Source: SHZI01 sp964417725 (lineage in GTDB: Bacteria > Pseudomonadota > Gammaproteobacteria > Steroidobacterales > GCA-2729495). From it: a stretch of DNA of 64,000 nt. Each line of letters begins with the position of its first letter. Position 1 is the first letter of the stretch. Under the pieces are notes generated by a model. The model was given only the letters and a program-made list of their open reading frames with translations, was not told the DNA's origin and searched no databases. Both the position numbers and the translations under genes were made by a program. Positions 43,615 through 52,418 of the stretch are shown here, piece after piece. Where the stretch lies: positions 1-64,000 of the forward strand of contig CAYQIV010000008.1 in the NCBI GenBank assembly GCA_964417725.1, read 5' to 3'.

Positions 43615-45912
43615 TCAGAACTGCCACGTCACGCCGACGTTGGGCAGGAAGCGCGGCCAGTGGTCTTCGTCGCGACGGAGCACGGGATCGCCCTCCGGCG
43701 TTCCGGCCAGGGTGTAGTCGCTGCAGCAGGCGTTGCGGCGTGCAAGGGCATTGCCGAGTTCGATGAACGCCAGCCACTCGCCCGCATCCGTGCGCCAGCG
43801 GCGCGCCGCGCGCAGGTCGAGCGTCGCGTAGTTGCCGAAGCGTGCCGCGTTGCGCGGCCCGGCGACGACACGCAGCGTGCCGCCGTCGTCGACCAGCCGT
43901 GCCTCGGTGGTCGGCCAACCGCTGTGCCAGGCACCGGCCAGCGTCAGCTCCCACGGTCCGATGCTGCGCTGGATGCCGGCATCGAGCGAATGGCGCTGGT
44001 CCCAGCTGCGCAAGACACGGCGACCCTCCACGGTATCGGTGGCCCGCGACCAGGCATAGCCCAGCCACCAGCGCCAGCCGCCGTCCAGGCGTTGCCCGGC
44101 ATGAAGTTCGATACCGCGCGCCGCAGCCGACGTCGGCACGATGACGATGCGGTCGGCGCGCAGTTCGGGAACCAGCACCAGGGGATCGTAGAGGTTCTCG
44201 AAGCGCGGCTGCAGGTCATCGTAGTCCCTGACATAGGCCTCGAGGCGCAGGTCGAGGCCACTTCGCAGTTGCCAGTCGACGCCGACGATCAGCTGATCAA
44301 CCCGTTGCGCGGGGAAGAACCGCGTGACGCCGTCCTCGACCTGCAACTCATGGATACCCTGCGGCTGGTAATGCCGCTCCCAACCCGCCCGCCAGTGCAG
44401 CGCGGGCGAGGTGTCGAGGCGCAGGCCCAGGCGCGGACTCCACTGGGTGGCGGCGGAGACCTTGTCCCAGGTCTGCGTGTCCCAGCGCAGGCCGGCCTCG
44501 GCCACCAGCCGCGGGGCGATGAAACCGCGCACAGCCGCCCATCCGGCCAGGGCATGGCCGGCAGGGCGCAGGCGCGCACGGCGCGTGATGTCTTGTGACG
44601 GCTCGCCGGGAAACGGCGTGTCGGCCGCCGACTGCAGCAGGCTGTCGTAGGCATAGCGGGCCGTGCGCCGGTCGGCGCCAAGACCGAGACGCAGCAGGCG
44701 TCGCTGGTCGCCGGCCTCGAGTTCGAGCCGCAGGCCGGCCACATCCCACGACCGCCGGTCATCGACGAAACCGCTGCGCACACCGGGCTCGTCGACCGTG
44801 CCATCGCGTGTATCGGCGACATCAGTCAAGGACAGCAGCGCCAGGCCAGACAGCGTTTCCGACCAGCGGTGCTCGAGGGTCGTCCACAGATAAACGTTGC
44901 GGTAGGTGGACTCGGCCGACTCGCTGCGGTCCTTCTCGTTGACTTCGGCTTCGTCGCGCGACACCAGCCAGCTCACGGTGGCTTTGGTCCCGGGCCGCAG
45001 CGCCCACGACAGGCGACCGAAGGAATCCAGGTAGCGCGCCTCGCCGATCTCCGAGTCGAGCGTGTCGGCGAGTTCGTCGAGGTTGCTGCGCCGGCCGGTG
45101 ACCAGCCACTCGCCGCGACCGTCCGCCGTGCCGCCGCTGGCGAGCGCCTGGGTGTGGAACAACGACAGGCCGAGGGCCAGGCGCGGCGCCAGCCCGGGTG
45201 CGAGGCTGGTGACATCGATGATGGCAGCGGTCCGCTCGCCGTACTCGATGGGCAACGCGCCGGCGTGGACCTCCAGCGCACCGATCATGGCGGCATCGAG
45301 CACGCTCACCGGGCTGAGCAGGCTCTTCAGGTGGAAGGGGTCGGCGAGCACCATGTGGTCGAGAACGATACCGGTCTCGTTTTCCTCGCCGCCGCGGATG
45401 TGGGCGAGTCCGGAAATACCATTCGACGCGGCCCCGGGCAGGCGATGCACGGCCTTGAGTGCGTCGTCGGCCACCTTCGGCAGACCGGAGAACTCCTCGC
45501 GGCTGAGCACGGTCGTCGAGCCGGGCGACGCGTCGAGCAACCGGTAACGGCTGGTCGAGACGATGATCTCGTCGAGCCGTTGCGGGGCGCGGCGCGGCGC
45601 GGGCGCGCGCACCACGACCCAGCCGGTGCCCGCATCACGCAGCGCCAGGCCATGCGGCGCCAGCACGGCACGCGCCATGTCGATCACCGGTCCGGGCGGC
45701 GGCAGCGCGCGAACGCGCAGCGTCTCATCGACGAGGTCGCTGCTCCAGATCAGCGCCAGCCCTCGTGCTTCCAGTTCACGCAGCGCCTCGGCGAGCGGCT
45801 GGCCTTCGCGCAGCGCACCGTATGCCGGCAACGCGACCAGCGCCACGGTGAGCAGCAAGGCACGGCACCACGACAGCCGGATGGGCAGGGGTCGCTTGAA
45901 CACGCAACGCAT
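43615..45912 (-). CDS. TonB-dependent receptor with STN signalling domain (FecA-like)
   Basis: Outer-membrane receptor of about 765 residues. A signal peptide ends near PAYG (residue 32). An STN domain (about 33-103) follows, the periplasmic part that contacts FecR in ferric-citrate-type signalling. A TonB-box-like DEIIVSTSRY leads into the plug (about 115-230, with LPGAASNGISGLAHIRGG), then a barrel ending in terminal aromatic GVTWQF. The ATG at 45912 gives a good signal peptide but has no clear ribosome site; 45966 is the alternative. It is the third gene of an ECF sigma/FecR/receptor set, 113 bases after fecR. The ligand is unknown. Confidence 0.9.
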   Translation of the reverse strand: MRCVFKRPLPIRLSWCRALLLTVALVALPAYGALREGQPLAEALRELEARGLALIWSSDLVDETLRVRALPPPGPVIDMARAVLAPHGLALRDAGTGWVVVRAPAPRRAPQRLDEIIVSTSRYRLLDASPGSTTVLSREEFSGLPKVADDALKAVHRLPGAASNGISGLAHIRGGEENETGIVLDHMVLADPFHLKSLLSPVSVLDAAMIGALEVHAGALPIEYGERTAAIIDVTSLAPGLAPRLALGLSLFHTQALASGGTADGRGEWLVTGRRSNLDELADTLDSEIGEARYLDSFGRLSWALRPGTKATVSWLVSRDEAEVNEKDRSESAESTYRNVYLWTTLEHRWSETLSGLALLSLTDVADTRDGTVDEPGVRSGFVDDRRSWDVAGLRLELEAGDQRRLLRLGLGADRRTARYAYDSLLQSAADTPFPGEPSQDITRRARLRPAGHALAGWAAVRGFIAPRLVAEAGLRWDTQTWDKVSAATQWSPRLGLRLDTSPALHWRAGWERHYQPQGIHELQVEDGVTRFFPAQRVDQLIVGVDWQLRSGLDLRLEAYVRDYDDLQPRFENLYDPLVLVPELRADRIVIVPTSAAARGIELHAGQRLDGGWRWWLGYAWSRATDTVEGRRVLRSWDQRHSLDAGIQRSIGPWELTLAGAWHSGWPTTEARLVDDGGTLRVVAGPRNAARFGNYATLDLRAARRWRTDAGEWLAFIELGNALARRNACCSDYTLAGTPEGDPVLRRDEDHWPRFLPNVGVTWQF

Positions 45913-46025
45913 GGAGGAATACGGGACACCGTGCCGAAGGGCGGCGCCAGCATAGCGCAGGGCCATGCCCCGTGTTCGGCAGCGCCCCGGCGTGCGACCG
46001 GCGCGCCACCCCGCCTGCCGCAGCG

Positions 46026-47042
46026 TCAGCGCCCGACCTCGAGCACACCGGGGACCAGGCGGTACTCGAAGGTCGTCGTCGCCAGCACCGCAGCCAGCGA
46101 CGCCTCGGGCACCAGGCCGTCGATCGAGCCGCGCAACATGACCCGCGCCGCGTGATCGCGGTCGGCGGGCGTCGCATAGCGCAACTCACGGCCCAGTTCC
46201 CGGCTGGCCCAGTCGAGGAACTCGGACAGCGGCCGGCCGCCGATGTCGAAGGCGGGTGTCGCGGCATGGATCCATGCCCAGCGCGGGTCATCGCCCGGCA
46301 GCACCATGCGGCTCACCCGGCCGGCACCGGCCATCACCAGCAACTCGCCAGCGGCCACCCCATGGGTGCCTGCACTGCCCTCAACGACAACGCGCCCGTC
46401 GCGCACGGCGATTTCGACCGACGCACCGGCCTGCCGCACCTGATAGCGGGTGCCGAGATGGCGAACGACCCCCTTCGCGCTGGCGATCTCGAGCGGCTGC
46501 CCGGCGCCCTGTGCTGCGACATCGACATAGACCGCCCCGGCCAGCAACACCGCGCGCACGGGCGATTCGAAGCGCAGCCGGCTGTCCTCGTCGACGCGCA
46601 GCATCACGTGCTCACCGAGCGCCAGCGCCACCCGGGCCCGGGGCGAGGTCGCCAGCGTCTGTCCGGCACGCACGACAGCCGTGCCGGCACCGGTGGGCGC
46701 CACACGGCGCTCATCGACCTGCACCTCACCGGCGATGCGCACCAGCGTCGCCACCGGCGGCGCGGTGGCCGTCGGCGGCGACAGGCCGAGCCACACGCCG
46801 ATGGCCAGCAGCGCAACGGCCGCGGCCGCCAGCATCGTGAGCGGCCAGCGTGAACGCGCCGCCGCCGGCGCCGGCCGGGCACGGCGCTGCGCCTCGACCA
46901 CGGCGCACCATTCGGCATGAACATGACGGCGCACCTCCGCGGCACGCCCGGCCTCCGGCACCTCACGCGGCCCGGCCTCACGCAACAGGTCGGCCAGGTA
47001 CCGCGAGGCATCGCGGTCATCATCGTGGGTCGGCTGTTCCAT
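46026..47042 (-). CDS. FecR-family anti-sigma regulator
   Basis: Inner-membrane protein of 338 residues that holds the ECF sigma factor until a signal arrives from the receptor. A cytoplasmic anti-sigma region (about 1-65) is followed by one membrane segment (about 68-89), a periplasmic FecR domain (about 125-215) and a C-terminal STN-like domain (about 262-335, FDIGGRPLSEFLDWASRELG). The ATG at 47042 overlaps the sigma-factor stop by one base (TGATG), so translation is coupled. Confidence 0.9.
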   Translation of the reverse strand: MEQPTHDDDRDASRYLADLLREAGPREVPEAGRAAEVRRHVHAEWCAVVEAQRRARPAPAAARSRWPLTMLAAAAVALLAIGVWLGLSPPTATAPPVATLVRIAGEVQVDERRVAPTGAGTAVVRAGQTLATSPRARVALALGEHVMLRVDEDSRLRFESPVRAVLLAGAVYVDVAAQGAGQPLEIASAKGVVRHLGTRYQVRQAGASVEIAVRDGRVVVEGSAGTHGVAAGELLVMAGAGRVSRMVLPGDDPRWAWIHAATPAFDIGGRPLSEFLDWASRELGRELRYATPADRDHAARVMLRGSIDGLVPEASLAAVLATTTFEYRLVPGVLEVGR

Positions 47043-47662
47043 CACCCCGCTCCTTCGCCGAGGCCAGCAAGGATGTCGCGGGCCTCGGCGCCAAATACCG
47101 TCTCCAGCGCATCACGGAATGCCTCGCGCGCACGCGCCAGCAGCGACTGCGCGGCAACCCGGCCGATGCCGAGCCGCGTGCCGATCTCCTCGACCGACAG
47201 GCCTTCGACGTACTTCCACTCCAGGGCATCGCCATAGCTGCCCGGCAGCCGGTCGAGCACCGTGCGCAGCAGCTGGCGCGTCTGTCGTGCGTCATAGCGG
47301 CACGGCGGCTGCTCGCCAGGCGGCGCCTCGACCATCTCGAGTGCAGCACGGATGCCGGCGTCGTCCTCGAGCAGCACGATGTGGTCATCGTGGCGGCCCT
47401 GGGCCCGCAGGTGGTTGACGACTTCGCGCCGGCAGATCTGGCACAGCCAGGTGAACAGTGCCGCCTCGCCGCGGAAACCGGGCAACGCCTGCATGGCCTT
47501 GATCAGCGTCGCCTGGGCAACGTCCTGGGCTGCGTCGGCATCGCGCGCCAGCCGCGGCAGGGCAAAGCGGTAGACCCGCGGGAAGAACCGCGTGAAGAAC
47601 GACTGGAAGGCCGGCTCGTCGCCGGCCAGCATCGCCTGCACCAGTGCGCGCTCATCCTCCAA
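47042..47662 (-). CDS. ECF-subfamily RNA polymerase sigma factor (FecI-like)
   Basis: Alternative sigma factor of 206 residues. Region 2 spans about 15-90 (AFQSFFTRFFPRVYRFALPRL, then LPGFRGEAALFTWLCQI) and region 4 about 135-190 (LPGSYGDALEWKYVEGLSVEEIGTRLGI). The only in-frame start upstream of region 2 is TTG at 47662, with GGAG about ten bases before it. Followed by fecR with coupled translation. Targets are probably the receptor and its own operon. Confidence 0.88.
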   Translation of the reverse strand: MEDERALVQAMLAGDEPAFQSFFTRFFPRVYRFALPRLARDADAAQDVAQATLIKAMQALPGFRGEAALFTWLCQICRREVVNHLRAQGRHDDHIVLLEDDAGIRAALEMVEAPPGEQPPCRYDARQTRQLLRTVLDRLPGSYGDALEWKYVEGLSVEEIGTRLGIGRVAAQSLLARAREAFRDALETVFGAEARDILAGLGEGAG

Positions 47663-47853
47663 GTGGACTTCGCTCCATCACCCCTGTCAGTCCTGTGACG
47701 CACCCGGCGGGAAAAATCAATCGCGGGCGCCGACCGTGAAGCCCGTCACGAAATCTTTTCGCGCACCGGCGATTGATCCGCCCCCCGTCACCCGTCCAAC
47801 GGCGCGGAGACGACGCACGGACATCGCCACCCCCCACGCCACCGAGGCCTTGC

Positions 47854-48519
47854 ATGGAAGACACCGCCCCGGCCATCCGGCCCGAAGCGCCACGGCCCGC
47901 CCCGACAGGGGTCACGCCGACGTCGCCATCACCGGCATCGCCGCCCTTCACCCTCGGTCATTTTCATCTGCGGGCCGCCGGTCGCGAAAGCCGGTCGCGG
48001 GCCGCACTCGAGGCCTTCGTCGCGGTCGCCTTCAAGCGCCATCACGGCGCCGTGGTCAGGCACTTCATGCCGGTGCTGCTCGGACTGTACCGCCCCGATG
48101 GCCGGCTGTGCAGTGTGGCCGGACTGCGTCAGGCGGAAGGGGAACGCCTGTACCTCGAGCACTACCTCGATGCGCCGGTCGAAGCGCACCTGTCAGCCCA
48201 TGTCGGCGTGGCGGTTGCGCGCCGGTCGATCACCGAGATCGGCAACCTCGCCTGCGACGACTGCCGGTCGGCGCGCCGCCTTTTCACCCTGCTGCCGCGC
48301 TGGCTGCACGCCCGCGGCCAGGACTGGGTGGTGTTCACCGCGACACGCACGGTACGGATCCTGCTCGACAGCCTCGGCGCCGCGCCGATCGACCTCGGGC
48401 CTGCGGATGGCGCGCGCGTGGCACTCGCCGGCGACGATTGGGGGCACTACTACCGGCACGCCCCGCGGGTCATGGCCGGCCCGGTGCCCGACGCGCTGCC
48501 GCTGCGGCGGCGGCACTGA
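47854..48519 (+). CDS. Thermostable-hemolysin family protein
   Basis: Protein of 221 residues matching the family named after Vibrio thermostable hemolysin (delta-VPH): a Pro-rich start, then VRHFMPVLLGLYRPDGRLCSVAGLR, ERLYLEHYLDAPVE and ITEIGNLACDD. No signal peptide is visible and the true biochemical role of the family is unclear, so the hemolysin name should not be taken as a toxin claim. GAGG lies six bases before the ATG. First gene of a tight five-gene operon that ends at 52204; seven bases precede the next gene. Confidence 0.82.
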   Translation: MEDTAPAIRPEAPRPAPTGVTPTSPSPASPPFTLGHFHLRAAGRESRSRAALEAFVAVAFKRHHGAVVRHFMPVLLGLYRPDGRLCSVAGLRQAEGERLYLEHYLDAPVEAHLSAHVGVAVARRSITEIGNLACDDCRSARRLFTLLPRWLHARGQDWVVFTATRTVRILLDSLGAAPIDLGPADGARVALAGDDWGHYYRHAPRVMAGPVPDALPLRRRH

Positions 48520-48526
48520 CGCGCCG

Positions 48527-50005
48527 ATGATCCGCAGCGCCCTGGCCACCGCCACGCCCGGCACCGCGCTGCTGCGCGATGCCGAACACACCTACGATGC
48601 GGCCATGCTCGCCGCCGCCCTCGATGCCGAAGCCGGCTGGCTGCAGCGCCGGGGGGTGCGGCGCGTCGCGCTGCTCGCCGACAACGGCACGCCCTTTGTC
48701 ATCAGCGACCTTGCACTGCTCCAACTCGGCGGCGTCAACGTGCCGGTACCGGGTTTTTTCACCCCGGCCCAGCGCGCCCACCTGCTCGCCGATGCCGCCA
48801 TCGATGCCGTGCTGACCGACGACCCGGCCCGCTTCGCCGCGGCGGACCACGGCTTCCAGCCGGTCGGCCGTGCCCCCGGCAGCGGTCTCGTGCTGCTGCA
48901 GCGGCCGGCCCCGGCCCCGCTGCCGCTGCCCGCCGGCACGGTCAAGATCACCTACACCTCGGGCAGCACCGGCACGCCGCGCGGCATCTGCCTGACGGCG
49001 GCCACGCTCGAAGCGACGGCCCGCGCGCTGGTCGAGGCCACCGCCACGCTGAAGCCCGACCCGCACCTGTGCCTGCTGCCACTGGCGACCCTGCTCGAGA
49101 ACATCGCCGGCGTCTACGCCCCACTGCTCGCCGGATCGACATGCCTCCTCGCGCCGCAGGCGGCCACCGGCATCCACAGCGGCGGGCTCGACGCCGGCCG
49201 GATGCTCGCGCTGATCGACACACAGCGGCCGGCCAGCATGATCCTCGTCCCGGAATTGTTGCGCGCGCTGGTCGTGGCCTGTGACCGTGGCTGGCGCCCG
49301 CCCGACAGCCTGCGCTTCATCGCCGTCGGCGGCGCCGTGGTCCCCGCCGGCCTCCTCGACGCCGCCGAACGCCACGCGCTGCCCGTCTACGAGGGTTACG
49401 GCCTCTCCGAGTGCGGCTCCGTGGTCTGTCTGAACACCCCGCAGGCGGCGCGGCGCGGCCGCGTCGGCCGGCCGCTCGGGCACGTGCGCGTGCGCATCGA
49501 TGCCGACGGCGAAATCCACGTCGCGGGCGCCGTGATGGCCGGCCGGCTCGGCGAGGCGTCGGGTCCGGCACCGGCCGAGGTCGCCACCGGCGACCTCGGT
49601 GCAATCGACGACGACGGCTTCGTCTCCGTCGACGGCCGGCGCAGACACCTCCTCATCACCAGCTTCGGGCGCAACGTTTCGCCGGAGTGGGTCGAGGCTG
49701 AACTCTCGGGTGAGCCACCGATCGCCCATGCGCTGGTCACCGGTGATGGCCGTCCGTGGCTGTGTGCCGTGGTCAGCCCGCGTGATCCCGGCACGTCGCG
49801 CGAAGCCATCGCGCAGGCCGTGACACGCGCCAACGCCCGCCTGCCGGAATACGCCCGCGTGCGCCATTTCATCGTCAGTGGCACATCACCGTCTTTCGCC
49901 GACGGCACGCTCACCGCCAATGGCCGGCCATGCCGCGAACGCTGGCTGGCGCGCCATGCCACCCGGATCGAATCCCTCTACACCCGCGAGGAATACCCCA
50001 CATGA
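48527..50005 (+). CDS. AMP-binding acyl or aryl acid ligase
   Basis: Adenylate-forming enzyme of 492 residues. The ATP motif KITYTSGSTGTPRG (about 140-153), YEGYGLSECGSVVCLN and the C-terminal hinge VSVDGRRRHLLITSFGRNVSPEW are present; the last replaces the usual K-rich hinge. It would activate a carboxylic acid as acyl-AMP and load it on CoA or a carrier. Its stop overlaps the start of the next gene (ATGA at 50002-50005). Confidence 0.87.
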   Translation: MIRSALATATPGTALLRDAEHTYDAAMLAAALDAEAGWLQRRGVRRVALLADNGTPFVISDLALLQLGGVNVPVPGFFTPAQRAHLLADAAIDAVLTDDPARFAAADHGFQPVGRAPGSGLVLLQRPAPAPLPLPAGTVKITYTSGSTGTPRGICLTAATLEATARALVEATATLKPDPHLCLLPLATLLENIAGVYAPLLAGSTCLLAPQAATGIHSGGLDAGRMLALIDTQRPASMILVPELLRALVVACDRGWRPPDSLRFIAVGGAVVPAGLLDAAERHALPVYEGYGLSECGSVVCLNTPQAARRGRVGRPLGHVRVRIDADGEIHVAGAVMAGRLGEASGPAPAEVATGDLGAIDDDGFVSVDGRRRHLLITSFGRNVSPEWVEAELSGEPPIAHALVTGDGRPWLCAVVSPRDPGTSREAIAQAVTRANARLPEYARVRHFIVSGTSPSFADGTLTANGRPCRERWLARHATRIESLYTREEYPT

Positions 50006-50691
50006 CGAACAGGGACACCGTCGAGGCCGCGTTCCCGGCACTGGTCGCCGCCACGGCCCAGGACCGCGCCTTCCTGCTCTCCGCACCGGTCATCGGCGAT
50101 GCGCTGGCCGGGCGCGTCACGCACGAACGCTACCTCGCCTTCCTCGGCCAGGCGTGGCACCACGTCCGCCACACCGTACCGCTGCTAATGGCCGCCGGCA
50201 GCCGCGTGCCGGACCGGCAGGCCTGGTTGCAGCAGGCGCTGCTCCACTACGTCGAGGAGGAGATCGGCCACGATGCGTGGATCCTCGACGACATCCGCGC
50301 GGCCGGCGGCGACGCCGACGCTGTCACCGCTTCGACGCCGCACCTGGCCACCGATGCGCTGGTCGCCTGCGCCTGGGACTTCGTCCTGCGACGCAACCCG
50401 CTGGGCATCTTCGGCATGGTCTACGTGCTCGAGGGCACGAGTGTCGCGCTGGCCTGCCGGGCCGCGGACCGCATCCAGCAGACGCTGGGCCTGCCCGATA
50501 CCGCCTTCACCTACCTGCGCAGCCACGGCACGCTCGATGAAACACACATCGGTGATCTCGCCGGCATCCTGCGTCGCCTGCCCGACGAAGCCGACCGCAG
50601 CGCCATCGTTGAGGCGGCCCGCCTGTTCTTCTGGCTCTACGGTGCCATGTTCCGCGGGCTCGACGCACCGCCGACCGGCATGGCGGCCTGA
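50002..50691 (+). CDS. Haem-oxygenase-fold non-haem iron oxidase (TenA/UndA-like)
   Basis: All-helical protein of 229 residues often annotated as TenA or iron-containing redox enzyme. The full ligand pattern of haem-oxygenase-like diiron oxidases is visible: E87-x-x-H90 (EEEIGHDAW), E144 (YVLEGTS), and H175-x3-D179-x2-H182 (HGTLDETH). The same pattern is seen in UndA, which makes 1-alkenes from fatty acids, and in BesC and SznF. No thiaminase cysteine pattern was seen. The neighbours, an acid ligase and an SDR, suggest oxidation of an activated or free acid. The exact reaction is unknown. Confidence 0.8.
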   Translation: MTNRDTVEAAFPALVAATAQDRAFLLSAPVIGDALAGRVTHERYLAFLGQAWHHVRHTVPLLMAAGSRVPDRQAWLQQALLHYVEEEIGHDAWILDDIRAAGGDADAVTASTPHLATDALVACAWDFVLRRNPLGIFGMVYVLEGTSVALACRAADRIQQTLGLPDTAFTYLRSHGTLDETHIGDLAGILRRLPDEADRSAIVEAARLFFWLYGAMFRGLDAPPTGMAA

Positions 50692-50693
50692 CC

Positions 50694-51551
50694 ATGCAGA
50701 TCGATGGCGCACGGGTCCTGATCACCGGCGGCGGCGGCGGCATCGGCAGCGCCATCGCCATCGAACTCGTCGAGGCCGGCGCACACGTGCTGCTGGCCGA
50801 CGCCGACGGTGCGGCGCTCGCGCGCGTCACGGCCGGGCCACTGGCCGCACACGCCGCCCGCGTCGACGTCCTGCAGGCCGACCTGACCGACCGCGACGGC
50901 CGCGCACGGCTGTGCGACACCGCGCGCCGCTGGCGGGGCGGCATCGACATCCTCGTCAACGGCGCCGGCATCAATCACTTCTGCCTCTACGACGACCACA
51001 CCACCGCGCAGATCGACCTCGCGCTGGCGGTCAACGTCGCCGCACCGCTGCACCTCGTCCATGACCTGCTCGGCCACCTGCGCAGCCGACCCCGCGCCGC
51101 AATCCTCAACATCGGTTCGGTCTTCGGCCACATCGGCTACCCCGGCTATGCGCTGTACTCGGCGAGCAAGTTCGCGCTGCGCGGCTTCAGCCAGGCCCTG
51201 CGCCGCGAGCTGGCCGGCAGCCGCGTGCAGGTGCATGACCTGGCACCGCGCGCCACCCGCACACCGATCAACCCGCCGGCCGTGGTTGCCATGAACGCCG
51301 AACTCGGCGTGACGATGGACCCGCCCGGGGTCGTCGCCCGCCGTGCACGCGAACTGCTCGCCACCGACACCGTCGAGGGCGTGATCGGCTGGCCCGAGAA
51401 ATTCTTCGCCCGGCTCAACGCCGTGCTGCCACGCCTCGTCGACCGCGCGCTGGCGAAACAGCTGCCGGTCATCCGCCGCCATGCCCACACGGCACCTTCA
51501 GCCCCCGCCGCGACACCATCGAACCCCGCCGCCTCGAGGACCAAACCATGA
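50694..51551 (+). CDS. Short-chain dehydrogenase/reductase in the iron-oxidase operon
   Basis: SDR of 285 residues. It has the nucleotide-binding TGGGGGIGSAIA, the NGAG motif (VNGAGINHF) and catalytic YSASK (LYSASKFALRGF). The last 25 residues are Pro/Ala/Thr-rich and probably disordered. Two bases follow the oxidase stop, and its own stop overlaps the next start (ATGA at 51548-51551). Probably reduces or oxidises the product of the neighbouring enzymes. Confidence 0.88.
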   Translation: MQIDGARVLITGGGGGIGSAIAIELVEAGAHVLLADADGAALARVTAGPLAAHAARVDVLQADLTDRDGRARLCDTARRWRGGIDILVNGAGINHFCLYDDHTTAQIDLALAVNVAAPLHLVHDLLGHLRSRPRAAILNIGSVFGHIGYPGYALYSASKFALRGFSQALRRELAGSRVQVHDLAPRATRTPINPPAVVAMNAELGVTMDPPGVVARRARELLATDTVEGVIGWPEKFFARLNAVLPRLVDRALAKQLPVIRRHAHTAPSAPAATPSNPAASRTKP

Positions 51552-52204
51552 CACGCCACCCCCTGCACTGCCTGTTGCCCGGCCTGCTGCTGCTCATCGG
51601 CAGCGCTTTCGCCGCACCACTCGCGCTCGACGAGGAACTGGCCGCCATCCAGACGGAATGGGCACGCGCCAACTACGCGATCGACGAAGCGGCCGCGCGC
51701 AGTGCGGCCCTGGAAACCCTCGCCGCCCGCTGCGCCGACTTTTCCGCACGCCACCCGGACCGCGCCGAGCCGCTGGTCTGGGAAGGCATCGTGCTCAGTA
51801 CCTGGGCGGGCGCCAAGGGCGGCCTCGGCGCACTGGGCCTGGCGAAGAAATCCCGGGAGCGGCTGCTGGCCGCGCTGGCCATCGATGAACGCGCGCTCGA
51901 CGGCTCGGCGCACACCAGCCTCGGCACGCTGTACCACAAGGTACCGGGCTGGCCGCTCGGCTTCGGCAGCGACGACAAGGCGCGCACGCACCTCGAGGCG
52001 GCGCTGGCCATCAACCCGGCCGGCATCGACCCGAACTACTTCTACGCCGAATATCTTCACGACGAGGGCAACCACGCGGCCGCGCTGGAACATCTCCAGA
52101 CCGCACTCCGGGCCGCGCCCCGTCCGGGACGCGCCAGCGCCGACGAGGGCCGCCGGGGTGAAATCCGCGTGCTGATGGCGAAGGTGCGCCGCGCGATGCG
52201 CTGA
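51548..52204 (+). CDS. Exported TPR-like protein
   Basis: Protein of 218 residues with a signal peptide (about 1-22, ending FAA). Helical repeats resembling tetratricopeptide units follow (ALEALAI-type and AALEHLQTALRAAP near the C-terminus), plus conserved GSDDKARTHLEAAL and NYFYAEYL. Likely a periplasmic adaptor. Last gene of the five-gene operon, coupled to the SDR by ATGA. Its presence implies that the pathway has an envelope or export step. Confidence 0.75.
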   Translation: MTRHPLHCLLPGLLLLIGSAFAAPLALDEELAAIQTEWARANYAIDEAAARSAALETLAARCADFSARHPDRAEPLVWEGIVLSTWAGAKGGLGALGLAKKSRERLLAALAIDERALDGSAHTSLGTLYHKVPGWPLGFGSDDKARTHLEAALAINPAGIDPNYFYAEYLHDEGNHAAALEHLQTALRAAPRPGRASADEGRRGEIRVLMAKVRRAMR

Positions 52205-52220
52205 GGCGCGCACTGACATC

Positions 52221-52355
52221 CACGGGGAAGTCCCGTGATTCCATGCGTTCAGCGCGCCGTTGACAACACACCTCGGCCGGGTGGGGAAATCTGCATCAAC
52301 GCAACCGGGGCGCGCACCGCCCCGGAGTGCAGTGTCAACGGTATTTCCACCCCGG
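52221..52355 (+). other. Structured convergent intergenic region
   Basis: Three elements lie between the convergent TPR and SulP genes. The first is a 6-bp hairpin CACGGG/CCCGTG (52221-52226, 52232-52237), seventeen bases after the TPR stop. The second is a perfect 8-bp hairpin CCGGGGCG/CGCCCCGG (52305-52312, 52318-52325). The third is two interleaved pairings, CCGTTGACA (52257-52265) with TGTCAACGG (52333-52341) and the region 52277-52290 with 52343-52355. They may act as terminators in both directions. No T-tract and no gene was seen here. Confidence 0.4.
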
Positions 52356-52418
52356 CGCGCAAGCGGGGCCGCGACGGGTCGGGCCTGCGCCGGGGGCCAT
52401 CGACCGCCGGCGCTGCGG

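Noticed and set aside
47854..48519. Reading the thermostable-hemolysin family gene as a secreted toxin
   Set aside because: No signal peptide, and it heads a metabolic operon; the family name reflects an old assignment.
52260..52265. Consensus TTGACA as a -35 box
   Set aside because: No -10-like hexamer at 15-19 bases downstream and no gene follows on that strand; it is part of an inverted repeat.
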